A stretch of 64,000 nucleotides of DNA from Limnobacter sp. 130. GTDB lineage: Bacteria > Pseudomonadota > Gammaproteobacteria > Burkholderiales > Burkholderiaceae_B. The stretch is taken from NCBI RefSeq assembly GCF_902506325.1, contig NZ_LR732330.1, positions 186,001-250,000 on the forward strand. Direction: 5' to 3'. How positions within the stretch are numbered: position 1 is the stretch's first letter; each line of letters opens with the position of its first letter. The position numbers were made by a program, and so were the translations under genes. The notes beneath the pieces are model-generated. The model did no database searches. It was not told the origin of the DNA and saw only the letters and a list, made by a program, of their open reading frames with translations. Positions 1 through 10,958 of this stretch are shown one piece after another.

Positions 1-1542
1 CTTGGTCTTTTGATTGCGCTTGTTCCAGTTTCAGCTTTAAGTCTGGAGATTTCTACACCGGTCGGTGTTCAGCAGATCGGAAGGCATCTTGACTTGAAAA
101 GTACGCTGAGCAATGTACCCGAAGGTGTCGAATCACAGCTAAGGTCAACGTGTCTTAGAGCAACAATACATTCGCTGGAGAGCAGCTCGGTAAGCCATGG
201 TTCGGCCCTGTCAAACGAGGTGCTGGTTAACTTTGATCCAACAATTCGCCAAGGCGGTTTGCTTGAATTCAAATCGGTGGTCCCTGTACATGACACCTTG
301 ATTGAGATGAAGCTGGTCTCTGAATGTCCTTTGATTGTATTTAGTACAAAGTGGACATTCATCATGAAACAAGCCGAAGTACAGGCTAAGGATTCTCTTC
401 AATCCAAATCCACAAAGTCATCGCTGGTTTTTGATCCGGAAGGCTCTGAGTTGTTGGCCAGTTCACGCAAACCGCCCACGCCGCAACTTGATGAGCACCC
501 GGCATGGTTTAAACAAGAGAAAGAAGGCAATACCACAAGTTCGAAAGAGGAGCCTGAGCATACGAATACTGAATTGAGTGAGCAAGGCAATGGCGCTGGA
601 AGTTCAGGCGATGCATTGAAGGTGGCTTCGCTGGATACGAATTTGTTTGGTGCAGGATTGATTGAAAGCCGCAGAGATGCGGCGAATGCCTGGTCAGGCC
701 TTGGATTGGATGAATACCCAGTTGAAACGAGCCCCGCTGCAATGACGCCTGATTTGATGTTGCCGGTGTCTTTGGCTGGCCTCTTTTCATTGATCCTTGC
801 TTGGTTTGCTTATCGCCTTTACTCGATCAAGAAGAAAGTCACCGCGTCGAATCAGATCGAGCCAAACGATGCGGGTTTCGTCCACTCGGACGCTGGGCGA
901 CACGACATTGGTTTAATAAGCCGTGAACATGCCATGGCATTCGCAGCCGAGCCTGCTGCTTCCTCGCTCGGAAGTCATCTGGTTCTCGAGTCTTTAATTG
1001 GAAATGATGAGCAAGATTTTGATGGGGAAATGAATGCATTGGGGAATCCGGTCAATTCAGACCTCATGGATTCCAGCAACCGATCTTCCTTGAAAATAAG
1101 CCTTGAACTGATCAACCGCGCAGACATACCCGGCTGGAAGCTGCCTGCGTCTTACTCTGGTTTGGTGGAGGCACGCAATCGATCACTGGAATTGCACCGG
1201 ACACTGGATGCCCTGTTGCTTCGTAGTCAAATTGGTTTGATAGAACTGGCATTTCAGGACGCCAAGCAAGGACAGCTAACGGCCGAACAAACGACCCTGG
1301 AATTGCTGGAACAAGTGATGGGCGATCAGTTGCATGAAATCGACTCGAAACCTACGCTGTGTGTTCCCGACGTTGTTAAAAGTCATGTTCGCGCCAAGAT
1401 GTGCGAAGTGGTCGGCGCCGAAAAGCGCCAACTGCTTCGAGAGAATTTGTTGAACCTGAACCGCCAAGTTGTCAGCCCGGCAGTTTGTTTTAGTTCGAAT
1501 GCCTGGCGCGAATTCTTGAGCGAGGAGGGCATTCTGGATTAG
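1..1542 (+). CDS. Membrane-anchored protein of unknown function, 5' end cut by the window
   Basis: The reading frame is open from base 1. The first possible initiator, a TTG at base 10, falls inside what looks like the end of a signal peptide (LIALVPVSALS), so the true start is probably upstream. At least 510 residues are visible. The N-terminal ~120 residues form a compact, beta-rich looking domain. A low-complexity acidic linker of about 100 residues follows, then one membrane helix near residues 250-268 (LPVSLAGLFSLILAWFAY) with a basic stop-transfer RLYSIKKK, and a ~240-residue cytoplasmic part with a helical C-terminal end. This plan (exported domain, linker, one TM helix, cytoplasmic tail) resembles FimV-type proteins. 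I see no LysM motif and no clear TPR motif, so the relation is only a suggestion. It converges on the ABC-F gene with 15 bases between them. Confidence 0.6.
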   Translation, partial: LGLLIALVPVSALSLEISTPVGVQQIGRHLDLKSTLSNVPEGVESQLRSTCLRATIHSLESSSVSHGSALSNEVLVNFDPTIRQGGLLEFKSVVPVHDTLIEMKLVSECPLIVFSTKWTFIMKQAEVQAKDSLQSKSTKSSLVFDPEGSELLASSRKPPTPQLDEHPAWFKQEKEGNTTSSKEEPEHTNTELSEQGNGAGSSGDALKVASLDTNLFGAGLIESRRDAANAWSGLGLDEYPVETSPAAMTPDLMLPVSLAGLFSLILAWFAYRLYSIKKKVTASNQIEPNDAGFVHSDAGRHDIGLISREHAMAFAAEPAASSLGSHLVLESLIGNDEQDFDGEMNALGNPVNSDLMDSSNRSSLKISLELINRADIPGWKLPASYSGLVEARNRSLELHRTLDALLLRSQIGLIELAFQDAKQGQLTAEQTTLELLEQVMGDQLHEIDSKPTLCVPDVVKSHVRAKMCEVVGAEKRQLLRENLLNLNRQVVSPAVCFSSNAWREFLSEEGILD

Positions 1543-1557
1543 TGGTTTGAGTGATGA

Positions 1558-3483
1558 TCAGGAAACGCCCAAAGACTCTTCCAGCTGTTCGATTTCAAGC
1601 ATCAGTTCCAGCAGCTCGGTTTCTGATCTCTCCAGGCGGGTGGCTATCCCATCACGATCTTTGTGAAGTTCTGCGGCTTTTCTGGAGTCCTCTGGTTTGC
1701 TGTAGTCGACCTTCAACAGGGCCTCATCAATTTTGATCAGTTTGGGCTGGTCAGCTTCAATTTGCTTCTCAAGCTTTTTGGCCTGATTGCCCAACTGTTT
1801 AATTCTTTGGTTGACCACCTGCCGGTCTACCGGTGGACGCGCCTGTGCAGAATTTGTACTTTTGGGTGCTGTTGCACCGCCCGTTTGTTTGTTGCGCTGA
1901 TTTTCCGCGTTTGTTTCCTTGCGCAATAGTTCAGCATAGTCATCGAGGTCACCATCAAACTCAGTGACCGCGCCTTGGTGCACGCGCCAAAAGCGATCCG
2001 TGATTGATTCCAGCAAATGTCTGTCGTGAGAAACCATGACCAAGGCACCTTCAAATTCCAACAGGCTGCTGGCCAAAGCCTGACGGGTTGCAATGTCCAG
2101 GTGGTTGGTGGGTTCATCCAGCAACAACAGGTTGGGGCGTTTATAAGCCAACAAGGCCAAGGCCAGGCGCGATTTTTCTCCACCGGAAAAACTGCCCACC
2201 AGCTGACGCACTTTGTCATCGCGAAAATGAAAACGCGCTAAAAATTCACGAGATTTTTGTTCTGAAATTTGCCGCTCCAGTCGCGACATGTGTTGCAAGG
2301 GGGTGGCATTCATGTCGAGCGATTCAATTTGGTCTTGCGCGAAATAGCCATACACCAGCCCTTTGCCCTCAACCCTTTCGCCACCCAACATATCTAGTTC
2401 ACCCACCAAGGTTTTAACCAAGGTGGTTTTGCCGTTGCCGTTTGCACCCAACAAACCGATGCGATCGCCAGGACGAAGTTCAAGGCTGATGCTTTTCAGA
2501 ACAGGCGCTACGCCAGCGTAGCCACAATCGCTGCGGTTCAGCACGACCAAGGGATCTGGGCTTTTATGGGGTTCCATGAAGGGAATGGCCACATGGGGTT
2601 CCACTTGCAATGTTTCAATCAATTTGATTTTTTCAAGGCGTTTGACCCGGCTTTGTGCCTGTTTTGCCTTGCTGGCCTTGGCCTTGAAGCGGTCAACAAA
2701 CTTTTGCAGCTTTTCCATTTCGCCTGCTGCTTTTTTGTTCGCTTGGCTGACTTGTTCTGAGCGCTCGGCAAAAGCGCGCTCAAAGGCAGAATATCCGCCG
2801 GTGTACTTGGTCAGCTTTTCGCTGCTCAGGTGAACAGTGTGTGTACAGACTTCGTCCAGAAAGTCACGGTCGTGAGAAACCAGAATGACTGTGCTGTTGA
2901 CCTGCTTGATCCATTGTTCGAGCCAAACCACTGCTTCAATGTCCAGGTGGTTGGTGGGTTCGTCCAGCAAAATAAGATCAGCTCTGGAGCCCAATACCTT
3001 GGCCAGGTTCAAACGCATTTTCCAGCCGCCGGAAAACTCGCCCACTTTGCGTTGCAAGTCTTCGGTTTTAAAACCCAAGCCATTCAGAATTGTGGCCACG
3101 CGTGCTTCGGCGGTGTACCCATCCAGATTTTCAAGATCTTCGTACAAGTGACCCAATTGTTCCATGTCACCGCTTTCTTCCACCGCATGAATTTTCTGCC
3201 GAACTTCATGCAAGGCACGGTCGCCTTCCAGCGCGAAATCGATCACGCTGAGGTGGTTCGCTGTCACCTCCTGATCGATCCAGGACAAGCGCCAAACCTT
3301 GGGCAAATCGATGCTGCCCTGGTCAACGTGCAATTCGCCAAGCAGTGCGCTGAGGAAACTGGATTTGCCTGCACCATTGTGGCCAATCAGGCCGACTTTT
3401 TCGCCGGGGAACAGGGTAAGTTCAGCGTTGGTTAAAATGGGCTTGCTGCCCCGTGCAATGCTGAGGTTATTGATTTGAATCAT
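1558..3483 (-). CDS. yheS: ABC-F family ATPase, YheS type
   Basis: Soluble tandem-ABC protein of 641 residues with no membrane segment, a family that acts on the ribosome rather than in transport. The first Walker A is GHNGAGKSS at residues 34-42, followed by FSGGWKMRLNLA signature and [10 protein letters not shown] Walker B near residues 150-180. The second domain has GANGNGKTT near residue 345 and FSGGEKSRLALA with [10 protein letters not shown] near 425-455. The linker between domains is charged (RFKAKASKAKQAQSRVKRLEK), and a coiled-coil C-terminal extension follows residue ~530. Length and motif order match E. coli YheS (about 637 residues). It is the last gene of the minus-strand queF-dap cluster, 9 bases after prmB. 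Uup is the main alternative assignment, but the motifs and overall length fit YheS better. The cellular role of YheS is poorly defined; ribosome binding is inferred from the family. Confidence 0.88.
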   Translation of the reverse strand: MIQINNLSIARGSKPILTNAELTLFPGEKVGLIGHNGAGKSSFLSALLGELHVDQGSIDLPKVWRLSWIDQEVTANHLSVIDFALEGDRALHEVRQKIHAVEESGDMEQLGHLYEDLENLDGYTAEARVATILNGLGFKTEDLQRKVGEFSGGWKMRLNLAKVLGSRADLILLDEPTNHLDIEAVVWLEQWIKQVNSTVILVSHDRDFLDEVCTHTVHLSSEKLTKYTGGYSAFERAFAERSEQVSQANKKAAGEMEKLQKFVDRFKAKASKAKQAQSRVKRLEKIKLIETLQVEPHVAIPFMEPHKSPDPLVVLNRSDCGYAGVAPVLKSISLELRPGDRIGLLGANGNGKTTLVKTLVGELDMLGGERVEGKGLVYGYFAQDQIESLDMNATPLQHMSRLERQISEQKSREFLARFHFRDDKVRQLVGSFSGGEKSRLALALLAYKRPNLLLLDEPTNHLDIATRQALASSLLEFEGALVMVSHDRHLLESITDRFWRVHQGAVTEFDGDLDDYAELLRKETNAENQRNKQTGGATAPKSTNSAQARPPVDRQVVNQRIKQLGNQAKKLEKQIEADQPKLIKIDEALLKVDYSKPEDSRKAAELHKDRDGIATRLERSETELLELMLEIEQLEESLGVS

Positions 3484-3492
3484 TGAATGGGT

Positions 3493-4407
3493 TTAGACCA
3501 AGTCTTCTTTGTTAAGCAAAAACACTTGTTCGTCACCTGCCGAGGTTTCAAGCCAAATGGGATTTAAATGCGGAAAGGCCGCCTCGAAATGCAGTTTTTC
3601 ATTGCCAAGCTCAACCACCAGGAAGCCACCGTCTTTCAAGTGCTTGGGTGCCTGCTCAAGAATGTCCTGAATCAAGTCCATGCCGCTGTCACCACCGGCC
3701 AAGGCCATGCGTGGTTCGTGCAGGTACTCAGGCGGCAACTTCGTCATGGATGCCTCATTCACATAAGGCGGGTTGGTCAAAATAAAGTCGTATTGTTTGC
3801 CATTCAGGCTTGAGAACAAATTGGACTCAATGGCGCGTACACGCTGCTTCATGTCGTGCAGCTGGATATTTTCACGTGCAACACTCAAGGCCTCGGTGGA
3901 CAGATCGACTGCGTCCACCTGTGCGTTTTCAAACACGTATGCAGCCAAAATCGCCAGGCAGCCAGAACCCGTGCACATGTCAAGAATCTCGAATGGCATT
4001 TCGGGAGCATTCACCCATGGGGTGAGTTGGTCGGCCAATAGCTCTGCAATGAATGAGCGTGGAATAATCACGCGTTCATCAACCTTGAATGCATGTCCTT
4101 GCAGCCAGGCTTCGCCGGTGATGTAACTGGCAGGCTTGCGATCTACAACCCGCTGGGTGATAAACCGTACCAGACGGTTGGTTTCATGGGCGGTGAGCCT
4201 GGCATCCCAAAAGGGACCAATATCCCCAATTGGCAAGCTGAGCGCTGACTGCACCATGTAAACCGCTTCATCAAACGCATTGCTCGACCCATGGCCGAAA
4301 AACACCTTGCCGCGGCGCATTTCACTGACATAAAAACGCACCCAGTCACGAACGGTGTGAAGTTCTTTGGGGTCGACCGCAATGTGTGCGGCGTGATCCT
4401 GATTCAT
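3493..4407 (-). CDS. prmB: Ribosomal protein L3 N5-glutamine methyltransferase
   Basis: Class I SAM-dependent methyltransferase of the HemK/PrmB group; PrmB methylates a glutamine of ribosomal protein L3. The SAM-binding motif I is DMCTGSGC at residues 143-150. The catalytic NPPY, which holds the substrate glutamine amide, is at residues 212-215. An N-terminal helical domain of ~110 residues precedes the catalytic fold, as in this family. The 304-residue length fits PrmB (about 310), and the long N-terminal part argues against PrmC. The start overlaps the stop of the yffB-like gene by 4 bases, which indicates translational coupling. PrmB next to dap genes is a familiar arrangement in proteobacteria. 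I am confident of the family and fairly confident of PrmB over PrmC. Confidence 0.88.
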   Translation of the reverse strand: MNQDHAAHIAVDPKELHTVRDWVRFYVSEMRRGKVFFGHGSSNAFDEAVYMVQSALSLPIGDIGPFWDARLTAHETNRLVRFITQRVVDRKPASYITGEAWLQGHAFKVDERVIIPRSFIAELLADQLTPWVNAPEMPFEILDMCTGSGCLAILAAYVFENAQVDAVDLSTEALSVARENIQLHDMKQRVRAIESNLFSSLNGKQYDFILTNPPYVNEASMTKLPPEYLHEPRMALAGGDSGMDLIQDILEQAPKHLKDGGFLVVELGNEKLHFEAAFPHLNPIWLETSAGDEQVFLLNKEDLV

Positions 4408-4748
4408 GAATTGCCTTTGCTGAAGTCGGTCTGTCCAATGGTTAGTTCGCCATTTAATTCAACCACAGGGCGTTTGATGATGCTGGGGTACTCCAACAGA
4501 AGTGCTTTGGCTCCCTCTGGTGACCGGGCCTTGTCTTGAAGACTTTCGTCCAGACCACGCCAGGTTGTACCCCTGCGGTTAATGATTTTTTCCAAACCCA
4601 GAACATCAATCCATTCGTCCAGTAACTGCGCGGGCACGCCATGCTTTTTGAAGTCGTGAAAAACCACTTCGATGTCGTTACTCTTTAATGACGCGATGGC
4701 CTTCTTGACACTATCGCAATTTGGAATTCCATAAACCTTGGCAGTCAT
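4404..4748 (-). CDS. ArsC/Spx-family protein, YffB type
   Basis: Thioredoxin-fold protein of 114 residues in the ArsC/Spx superfamily. It opens with KVYGIPNCDSVKKA, which places the single redox-type Cys at residue 11 in a C-x-x-S arrangement typical of the YffB branch. A conserved RRGTTWRGL stretch follows at about residues 58-66. E. coli yffB lies directly upstream of dapE, and here the gene lies directly downstream of dapD, so the link to the diaminopimelate cluster is conserved. The function of YffB is not established: family members show glutathione-dependent reductase-like features, and arsenate reduction should not be assumed. It overlaps prmB by 4 bases. The start at 4748 gives the full conserved N-terminus. 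Confidence 0.85.
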   Translation of the reverse strand: MTAKVYGIPNCDSVKKAIASLKSNDIEVVFHDFKKHGVPAQLLDEWIDVLGLEKIINRRGTTWRGLDESLQDKARSPEGAKALLLEYPSIIKRPVVELNGELTIGQTDFSKGNS

Positions 4749-4763
4749 CCTGTTGTGGTCTCC

Positions 4764-5594
4764 TTATTCTGCGTTACGCAGCAATTCATTAATGCCGGTT
4801 TTGGCACGTGTTTTTGCATCCACACGCTTCACGATAACTGCGCAGTAAAGGCTGTACTTGCCGCACGCGCTGGGCAACGAGCCGCTAACGACCACGGAGC
4901 CAGCAGGAATACGGCCGTAAGTTACTTCGCCCGTTTCGCGGTTGTAAATTTTCGTGCTTTGACCAAGATAAACACCCATGGAAATCACGGAGTTTTCTTC
5001 AACAATCACGCCTTCAACGACTTCAGAACGTGCACCAATGAAGCAGTTGTCTTCAATAATGGTGGGGTTGGCCTGCAGGGGTTCCAACACGCCGCCGATT
5101 CCCACGCCACCGCTTAGGTGTACGTTTTTACCGATTTGCGCACATGAGCCCACAGTGGCCCAGGTGTCTACCATGGTGCCTTCGTCTACATAGGCGCCAA
5201 TGTTCACATAACTGGGCATCAGCACCACGTTTCTGGCAATAAAGCTGCCGCGTCGCGCAACGGCGGGTGGTACAACACGAAAGCCGCCTTTCTTGAAGTC
5301 TTCTTCGGTGTAATCCACAAATTTGGTGGGTACTTTGTCGTAAAACTGGGTAAAGCCACCAGCCGCCATGGGCTTGTTGTCCTCAAGGCGGAAAGAAAGC
5401 AGCACGGCTTTCTTGATCCACTGGTGGGTAACCCATTCGCCACTTTCTTTGGAGCAAACGCGCAATTCACCGGTGTTCAGTTTTTCTAATACGTCACCTA
5501 CGGCAGACCGTACTTCTGCTGGAGCAGAAGAAGGGGAAATGTCTGCACGATTTTCCCAAGCGGCTTCAATGATGGATTGGTGATTTGTTGTCAT
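4764..5594 (-). CDS. dapD: 2,3,4,5-tetrahydropyridine-2,6-dicarboxylate N-succinyltransferase
   Basis: Transfers succinyl from succinyl-CoA to tetrahydrodipicolinate in the succinylase branch of lysine/meso-diaminopimelate synthesis, in the cytoplasm. The 276-residue length matches the enzyme (about 274). An N-terminal helical domain is followed, from about residue 105, by left-handed beta-helix hexapeptide repeats (for example [20 protein letters not shown] and the [11 protein letters not shown] stretch). A C-terminal strand region ends the protein. Its neighbour dapC (14 bases upstream) catalyses the next step. The third enzyme of this branch, dapE, is not in the window; the position it often occupies holds the yffB-like gene. 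Confidence 0.96.
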   Translation of the reverse strand: MTTNHQSIIEAAWENRADISPSSAPAEVRSAVGDVLEKLNTGELRVCSKESGEWVTHQWIKKAVLLSFRLEDNKPMAAGGFTQFYDKVPTKFVDYTEEDFKKGGFRVVPPAVARRGSFIARNVVLMPSYVNIGAYVDEGTMVDTWATVGSCAQIGKNVHLSGGVGIGGVLEPLQANPTIIEDNCFIGARSEVVEGVIVEENSVISMGVYLGQSTKIYNRETGEVTYGRIPAGSVVVSGSLPSACGKYSLYCAVIVKRVDAKTRAKTGINELLRNAE

Positions 5595-5608
5595 GGTGAT
5601 TTCCTGTG

Positions 5609-6805
5609 TCAGAGTATGTTTCTAATTCGTTGTGCAGCTTCACTGCATTCAGCCAGGCTGGCTACCAATGCTATGCGCACATGGTTGGCGCCGGGGTTAA
5701 ATCCGTTCACTTCGCGGCCCAGAAAGCTTCCGGGCAACAGGGTAACATGCGCTTGCTCAAACAACCTTTTTGCAAAGGCGGTATCGCTTTGGCCCAAGTC
5801 TGCCCAGAAATAAAAACCTGCGGGTGGAATATGCAAATTGAGCGTGCCCTCAAGAATGGCGCTGAAAGCCTTGAATTTCTCGGTGTACAAGCGGCGGTTC
5901 TCTGCCACATGTTCCTCGTCATTCCAGGCGGCCACGCTGGCCATTTGTACGGTGGTCGACATGGCTGAGCCATGGTAGGTGCGATAACGCAGAAATGCCT
6001 TGATCAGGTCTGCATCGCCAGCCACATAGCCTGAACGTAGTCCAGGTGCGTTTGATCGCTTGGAAAGACTGGAGAACACGATCAGGTTGTTGTAATCAGA
6101 GCGGCCCAAACGGCTTGCCGCCTCAAGCCCACCAATGGGTGCAGCGGTTCCATCCAGGTAGATCTCTGAATAACATTCGTCCGACGCAATCACAATATCG
6201 TGCTCATCGGCCAAATCAAACAGTTTTTGCCAATCCTCCAGGGTATACACGGCGCCAGTGGGGTTGTTGGGTGAGCACACATACATCAGCTTGGTTTTGG
6301 ACAGCACATCAGCGCCAAGCGAATGAAAGTCAGACAAACCGGTTTCCGGATCAATATTTACAAAGACCGGGCTGGCCCCGCCCAAAAATGTTGCGCCTTC
6401 ATAGATTTGATAAAAAGGATTCGGAAAGGCAACGTGGCAATCTACATCATTGCCCACCCCGCAGCCATCCAGAACAACCTGGGCAAAGGAAAACAAGGCT
6501 TCTCGAGAGCCTAATATTGGCAGTACCTGGGTTTCTGGATCGACCAAGGCATCAAATCGGCGCAATATCCAGTCAGAAATCGCTTGTCTCAAGACTGGCA
6601 ACCCTTGTGTGCCTGGATAAACCGCCAAACCACCCAGGTTGTCGATCAGGGCTTGCTTGATCAGGTCCGGAGTGGGGTGTTTGGGTTCACCTATGGACAA
6701 GTTGACGTGTGCCAGGCCACCAGTGTGCTGGCTGCCGGCGAACAAGGCCCGCAGGCGTTCAAACGGATAAGGCTGAAGTTTGTCTAGGTTTTTCAATGGG
6801 TTCAC
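5609..6805 (-). CDS. dapC: Succinyldiaminopimelate transaminase
   Basis: Fold-type I PLP aminotransferase of 398 residues. In the lysine/DAP pathway DapC converts N-succinyl-2-amino-6-ketopimelate to N-succinyl-L,L-diaminopimelate with glutamate as amino donor. The Schiff-base lysine is K249 in [16 protein letters not shown]. Further family landmarks are [10 protein letters not shown] near residues 178-187, SDECYSEIY near 208-216, and a C-terminal arginine in ANHVRIALV that would bind the substrate carboxylate. The N-terminus ([11 protein letters not shown]) matches beta/gammaproteobacterial DapC. Its position directly before dapD makes the assignment strong. The gene begins 28 bases after the queF stop and is probably co-transcribed with it. 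Confidence 0.93.
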   Translation of the reverse strand: MNPLKNLDKLQPYPFERLRALFAGSQHTGGLAHVNLSIGEPKHPTPDLIKQALIDNLGGLAVYPGTQGLPVLRQAISDWILRRFDALVDPETQVLPILGSREALFSFAQVVLDGCGVGNDVDCHVAFPNPFYQIYEGATFLGGASPVFVNIDPETGLSDFHSLGADVLSKTKLMYVCSPNNPTGAVYTLEDWQKLFDLADEHDIVIASDECYSEIYLDGTAAPIGGLEAASRLGRSDYNNLIVFSSLSKRSNAPGLRSGYVAGDADLIKAFLRYRTYHGSAMSTTVQMASVAAWNDEEHVAENRRLYTEKFKAFSAILEGTLNLHIPPAGFYFWADLGQSDTAFAKRLFEQAHVTLLPGSFLGREVNGFNPGANHVRIALVASLAECSEAAQRIRNIL

Positions 6806-6833
6806 CGAAATTTCTGTTTTAGCCGCGCCTTGT

Positions 6834-7253
6834 TTAACCGCGAGTGGGGTTCATCGTTGAAATAGAATCAAGTTCAACCTTCGGCAATGGCTGAAAACTG
6901 GCATGGCGGTGTTCAGCCACCACCGTGGTGTAAACGCCACCGCGGACATACCACTTCGCGGTCAGTTTCATGTACCGGGGGTCGGTTGCGGCTACCAAAT
7001 CGTCCAGAATCTTGTTGGTTACAGCTTCATGGAAGGCACCTTCTTCGCGGTAGCTCCACATGTACATTTTCAGGCTTTTCAGTTCCACATTCTTTTGATT
7101 GGGCAGGTAGTCAATCACCAATGTGGCGAAATCTGGTTGACCCGTCAAAGGACAAAGGCATGTAAATTCAGGCACTTCGATGTGGACGTGGTAAGGCCGA
7201 TCCGGGTTTGGGTTCGGGAATGTTTGTAAATCGCGGCTGGGTTTGTTACTCAT
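6834..7253 (-). CDS. queF: NADPH-dependent 7-cyano-7-deazaguanine reductase (type I QueF)
   Basis: Reduces preQ0 to preQ1 in queuosine biosynthesis for tRNA modification. The protein is 139 residues, the short single-domain (type I, YkvM-like) form. The nucleophilic Cys is C34 in [13 protein letters not shown]. The QueF signature [20 protein letters not shown] spans about residues 57-76. A longer frame opens at 7307, but the ATG at 7253 is preceded by GAGAG at good spacing and gives the standard N-terminus, so I chose it. It is the first gene of the minus-strand run that continues into dapC and dapD and is divergent from smc. No other queuosine gene is nearby, so the cluster is positional rather than a pathway unit. 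Confidence 0.94.
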   Translation of the reverse strand: MSNKPSRDLQTFPNPNPDRPYHVHIEVPEFTCLCPLTGQPDFATLVIDYLPNQKNVELKSLKMYMWSYREEGAFHEAVTNKILDDLVAATDPRYMKLTAKWYVRGGVYTTVVAEHRHASFQPLPKVELDSISTMNPTRG

Positions 7254-7437
7254 GCTTCTCTCGTAAGCCAATGGGGCCGTGGGCCACTGTGGCGTTAAAC
7301 AACTCAATCATCCTGCCAACTAGGGGCAAGTGCCCGGCGTAAAGCTCAAAGGCTTTGCTATTATAAGGTCAGCGGGTTTTCAAGTTCCCGTGGGTTGAAG
7401 TTTTTATTCGTTCTATTGGTCTCATTTCCACCTCATC

Positions 7438-10400
7438 GTGCGATTAACTCACATTCGTTTAGCTGGCTTTAAGTCATTTGTTGAACCGACATCCTTTGCT
7501 GTCCCCAGTAACCTGGTGGGCGTGGTGGGTCCGAACGGCTGCGGCAAATCCAACATCATCGATGCAGTGCGCTGGGTGCTGGGCGAGTCCAAAGCATCCG
7601 AATTGCGCGGTGAGTCAATGCAAGACGTGATTTTCAATGGCTCGACCAACCGCAAGGCGGCTTCTCGCGCCAGTGTCGAACTGGTGTTCGACAACGCTGA
7701 GGGCAGGGCTGGCGGCAGCTGGAACCAATATTCTGAAATTTCAGTAAAACGCGTGCTTACACGCGATGGCGCTTCAACCTACTACATCAACCAGCAGGCG
7801 GTTCGCCGCCGCGATGTTCAGGATATTTTCCTGGGTACTGGTCTTGGGCCGCGCGCTTACGCCATTATCGGGCAGGGCATGATTGCCCGAATTATTGAAG
7901 CCCGTCCGGAAGAATTGCGAATTTTTCTGGAAGAAGCTGCGGGTGTGTCGAAATACAAGGAGCGTCGTCGGGAAACCGGCAATCGGCTGGCCGATACGCG
8001 CGACAACCTGACCCGAATTGAAGACATTCTGCGTGAGTTGACCAGCCAAATTGAACGGTTGGAACAGCAGGCCACTGTGGCTCGACAGTTTAAAGAACTG
8101 GAAGAGGCGAAAAATACAAAACAGCGCTTGCTTTGGTACATCCGCTACTCAGAAGCACTTGAACAAAAAAACACCGGTCAGGCCAAACTAGAGCGAGCCA
8201 AAGCGGATCTTGAGGCCATTCAAGCCAAATCGATCAGCACTCAAACGGAATTGTTTGCAGTGCGCGAAAGGCAAGTGGATGCGCAGCAGCAACTTGAAAA
8301 TGATCAAACCCAATGGATTGAGGCCAATCGGCAGGTAAGCCGCCTCGAGGCGGATTTACGCGTGATGGCTGAATCGCGCGCCCGTTTGGGTGCCCGAGTG
8401 GCCGAACTTGAGCTGGAAATACAAAACTGGACAGCACGCCAGGAAGACGCCAATGCTCGCCTGGAGGAAATCAGCGGTTCCACAGAAGAGCTACAAGCGG
8501 AACTCGAAGAGCGAATTATTGCCCTTGAAGAGGCGGAGTTGGCTGTTGAGCCCGTTGAACAGGCCTTGCAGGTTGCGCGCTCTGCTGTGGATCAGCAACG
8601 AGCAGGCGTCATGCAAATACAGCAAGCGCTCAGTCAGGTGTCTTCGCAACAAGAATCAGCCAGTCGTGCTGAAAATACCATTCAGGTAAAGCTGGATCGT
8701 CTTGAATCAGAAAAGCAGCAAATTGCGGCTCCCTCTGTACATGAAATGGATGAGGTTCAGGCCCGAGTTCAGTCACTTGAAGGCGAGCTTTCCCAAGCCA
8801 CAAACAATCTTGGCGAACTGGAAAACAAACTGGCAGCGGGCGGCGCTGAGCTGGACCACGTACAAGCGGCGTTTAATGCCGAACGTGACAAGTACGCCAA
8901 TGCCCAGGCGCAATTGCAAGCACTTGAAAAATTAAATGATCAACTTGCAGAAAGTGCCGAATTAATGCCGTGGGTTGAAAGTAGCGGATTGGGCGAAACT
9001 CCGCGCTTGTTGGGCAAACTGCAAGTTGAACGTGGCTGGGAAAGGGCGCTTGAATCTGCTTTGAGGGAGTCTTTGGACAGCTTTCAAGTCAGAACACTGG
9101 ACCTGGTTGAGGGCTTTGCAAAACAGCCTCCGCCCGCCCGCGTGGCTTTCATGGAATCGTCACCGACTTCAAATTCAAACTTGCCCGTGGGTCCCGAAGA
9201 CCTGGCAAGCCTGGTCCGCAGTTCGGATTCGTCTGTACAACAATCGTTGGTTCAGTTGTTGGCGGGCTATTTGCTGGCACCCGATTTGCCATCCGCGCTG
9301 CTCAAACGCAAAACACTCAAGCCTGGTCAGCGAGTTTTCACGCCACAGGGACATTGCGTAAGCGTCACCGGGGTGTCTTTCTATGCTGCCGATAACGCTC
9401 AAAGTGGTCGGCTTGAGCGCCAGCAGCAAATTGAAGCCTTGCGCACTGAAGTGCGAGCACTCGACATGTTGAAAAACGAGTCCATGGCCAAGCGCGATCA
9501 ATTGCAATTGCGCACCGGTGAAATGAAAGCCAATGTGGTGCAGGCCCGAAACCTCGTCGAAAGCCTTACAAAACGCCAGCATGAAGCCCAGGTGCAATTG
9601 ATTCGCCTGCAAGAACAACAAAGCAGGGCGGACAGTCGTCGCGAACAGATCGGTTTGGATTTGGCTTTGTTGCAAAGTGAGCTTGAAGAGCAGCGCGCCA
9701 TTCTTCTCGAATCAGAAGACAAATACGCCGAGCTGGATGAACAGCTGGCAGTGGCCAGCGATGCCCTTGAAAGCCGCAAAGACAAGGTGACGGAAGCTGA
9801 ACAGGCATTGCGCGACAAACAGGCACAAGTACAAAACACACTGCGTAGGAAACAGGACGCAGAGTTCAATATTCGCAATCAGGAATCGCGGCAGCGGGAA
9901 TGCGAGCGCGACACTGCATTTGCAAGCAGTCAAATTCAACAAATTCAACAGCGCAAGCAACTGGCTTTGGCCGAACTTGAGGGGCTCTCTGAAATTGAGG
10001 GACAAGAGGCGCTTCAAGGTGCGCTGGAAGAACGCGTGATCGCCGAAGAAAAAGTGGCAGTGTCTCGCGATGCCCTTGAACAAATCATGGCGAAGGTTTC
10101 TGAGCTCGAGCGCAGCGAGAAAGAGAGCGACAAACAGGCTGACCCCTTACGGGATGCGGTTCAAGACTTGGCATTAAAAATTCAGGCGGCTGAATTAACC
10201 ATCGAACAATATAAAAATTTGATGGACGAAGTTCACGCCGATGTAAACGAATTAAGCCAGCAGTTCGTTGCCATGGAGGTGCCGCCTAAAGCGTCGGTGC
10301 TCCAGGCTGAAGTAACGCGCCTTACCAACGGTATGCAAGAGTTGGGGGCAGTCAACCTGGCCGCGCTTGACGAATTGGCCGCTGCGACAGAGAGAAAATC

Positions 10401-10958
10401 TTTCTTGGACCAACAGGCTGGTGATCTGATAGAAGCCATGGAAACCCTTGAGGATGCAATTAGTAAAATTGACAAAGAGACCCGAGACCTTCTCTCTGAA
10501 ACCTTTGGTGTGGTCAATGGCCACTTCTCGCGATTGTTCCCCAAACTATTTGGTGGCGGCGAGGCTCGCTTGGTCATGACTGGCGATGAAATCCTGGACG
10601 CTGGTGTTCAGGTATTTGCGCAACCGCCCGGCAAGAAAAACGGCACTATTCACCTGCTGTCAGGTGGAGAAAAAGCGCTTACTGCCACGGCACTGGTGTT
10701 TGCAATATTCGAATTGAATCCTGCGCCATTTTGCTTGCTCGACGAGGTGGATGCGCCGCTGGACGACGCAAATACCGAGCGCTTCACGCGCTTGGTCAAA
10801 CAAATGTCTGAACAAACCCAGTTTTTGTTCATTTCCCACAATAAAATCGCCATGGAAATGGCGCAGCAGCTGATCGGAGTCACGATGCAGGAAAAAGGTG
10901 TTTCCCGTATTGTTGCCGTTGATTTGGCTGCAGCAGAAAAAATGGCCACGGAAACCGT

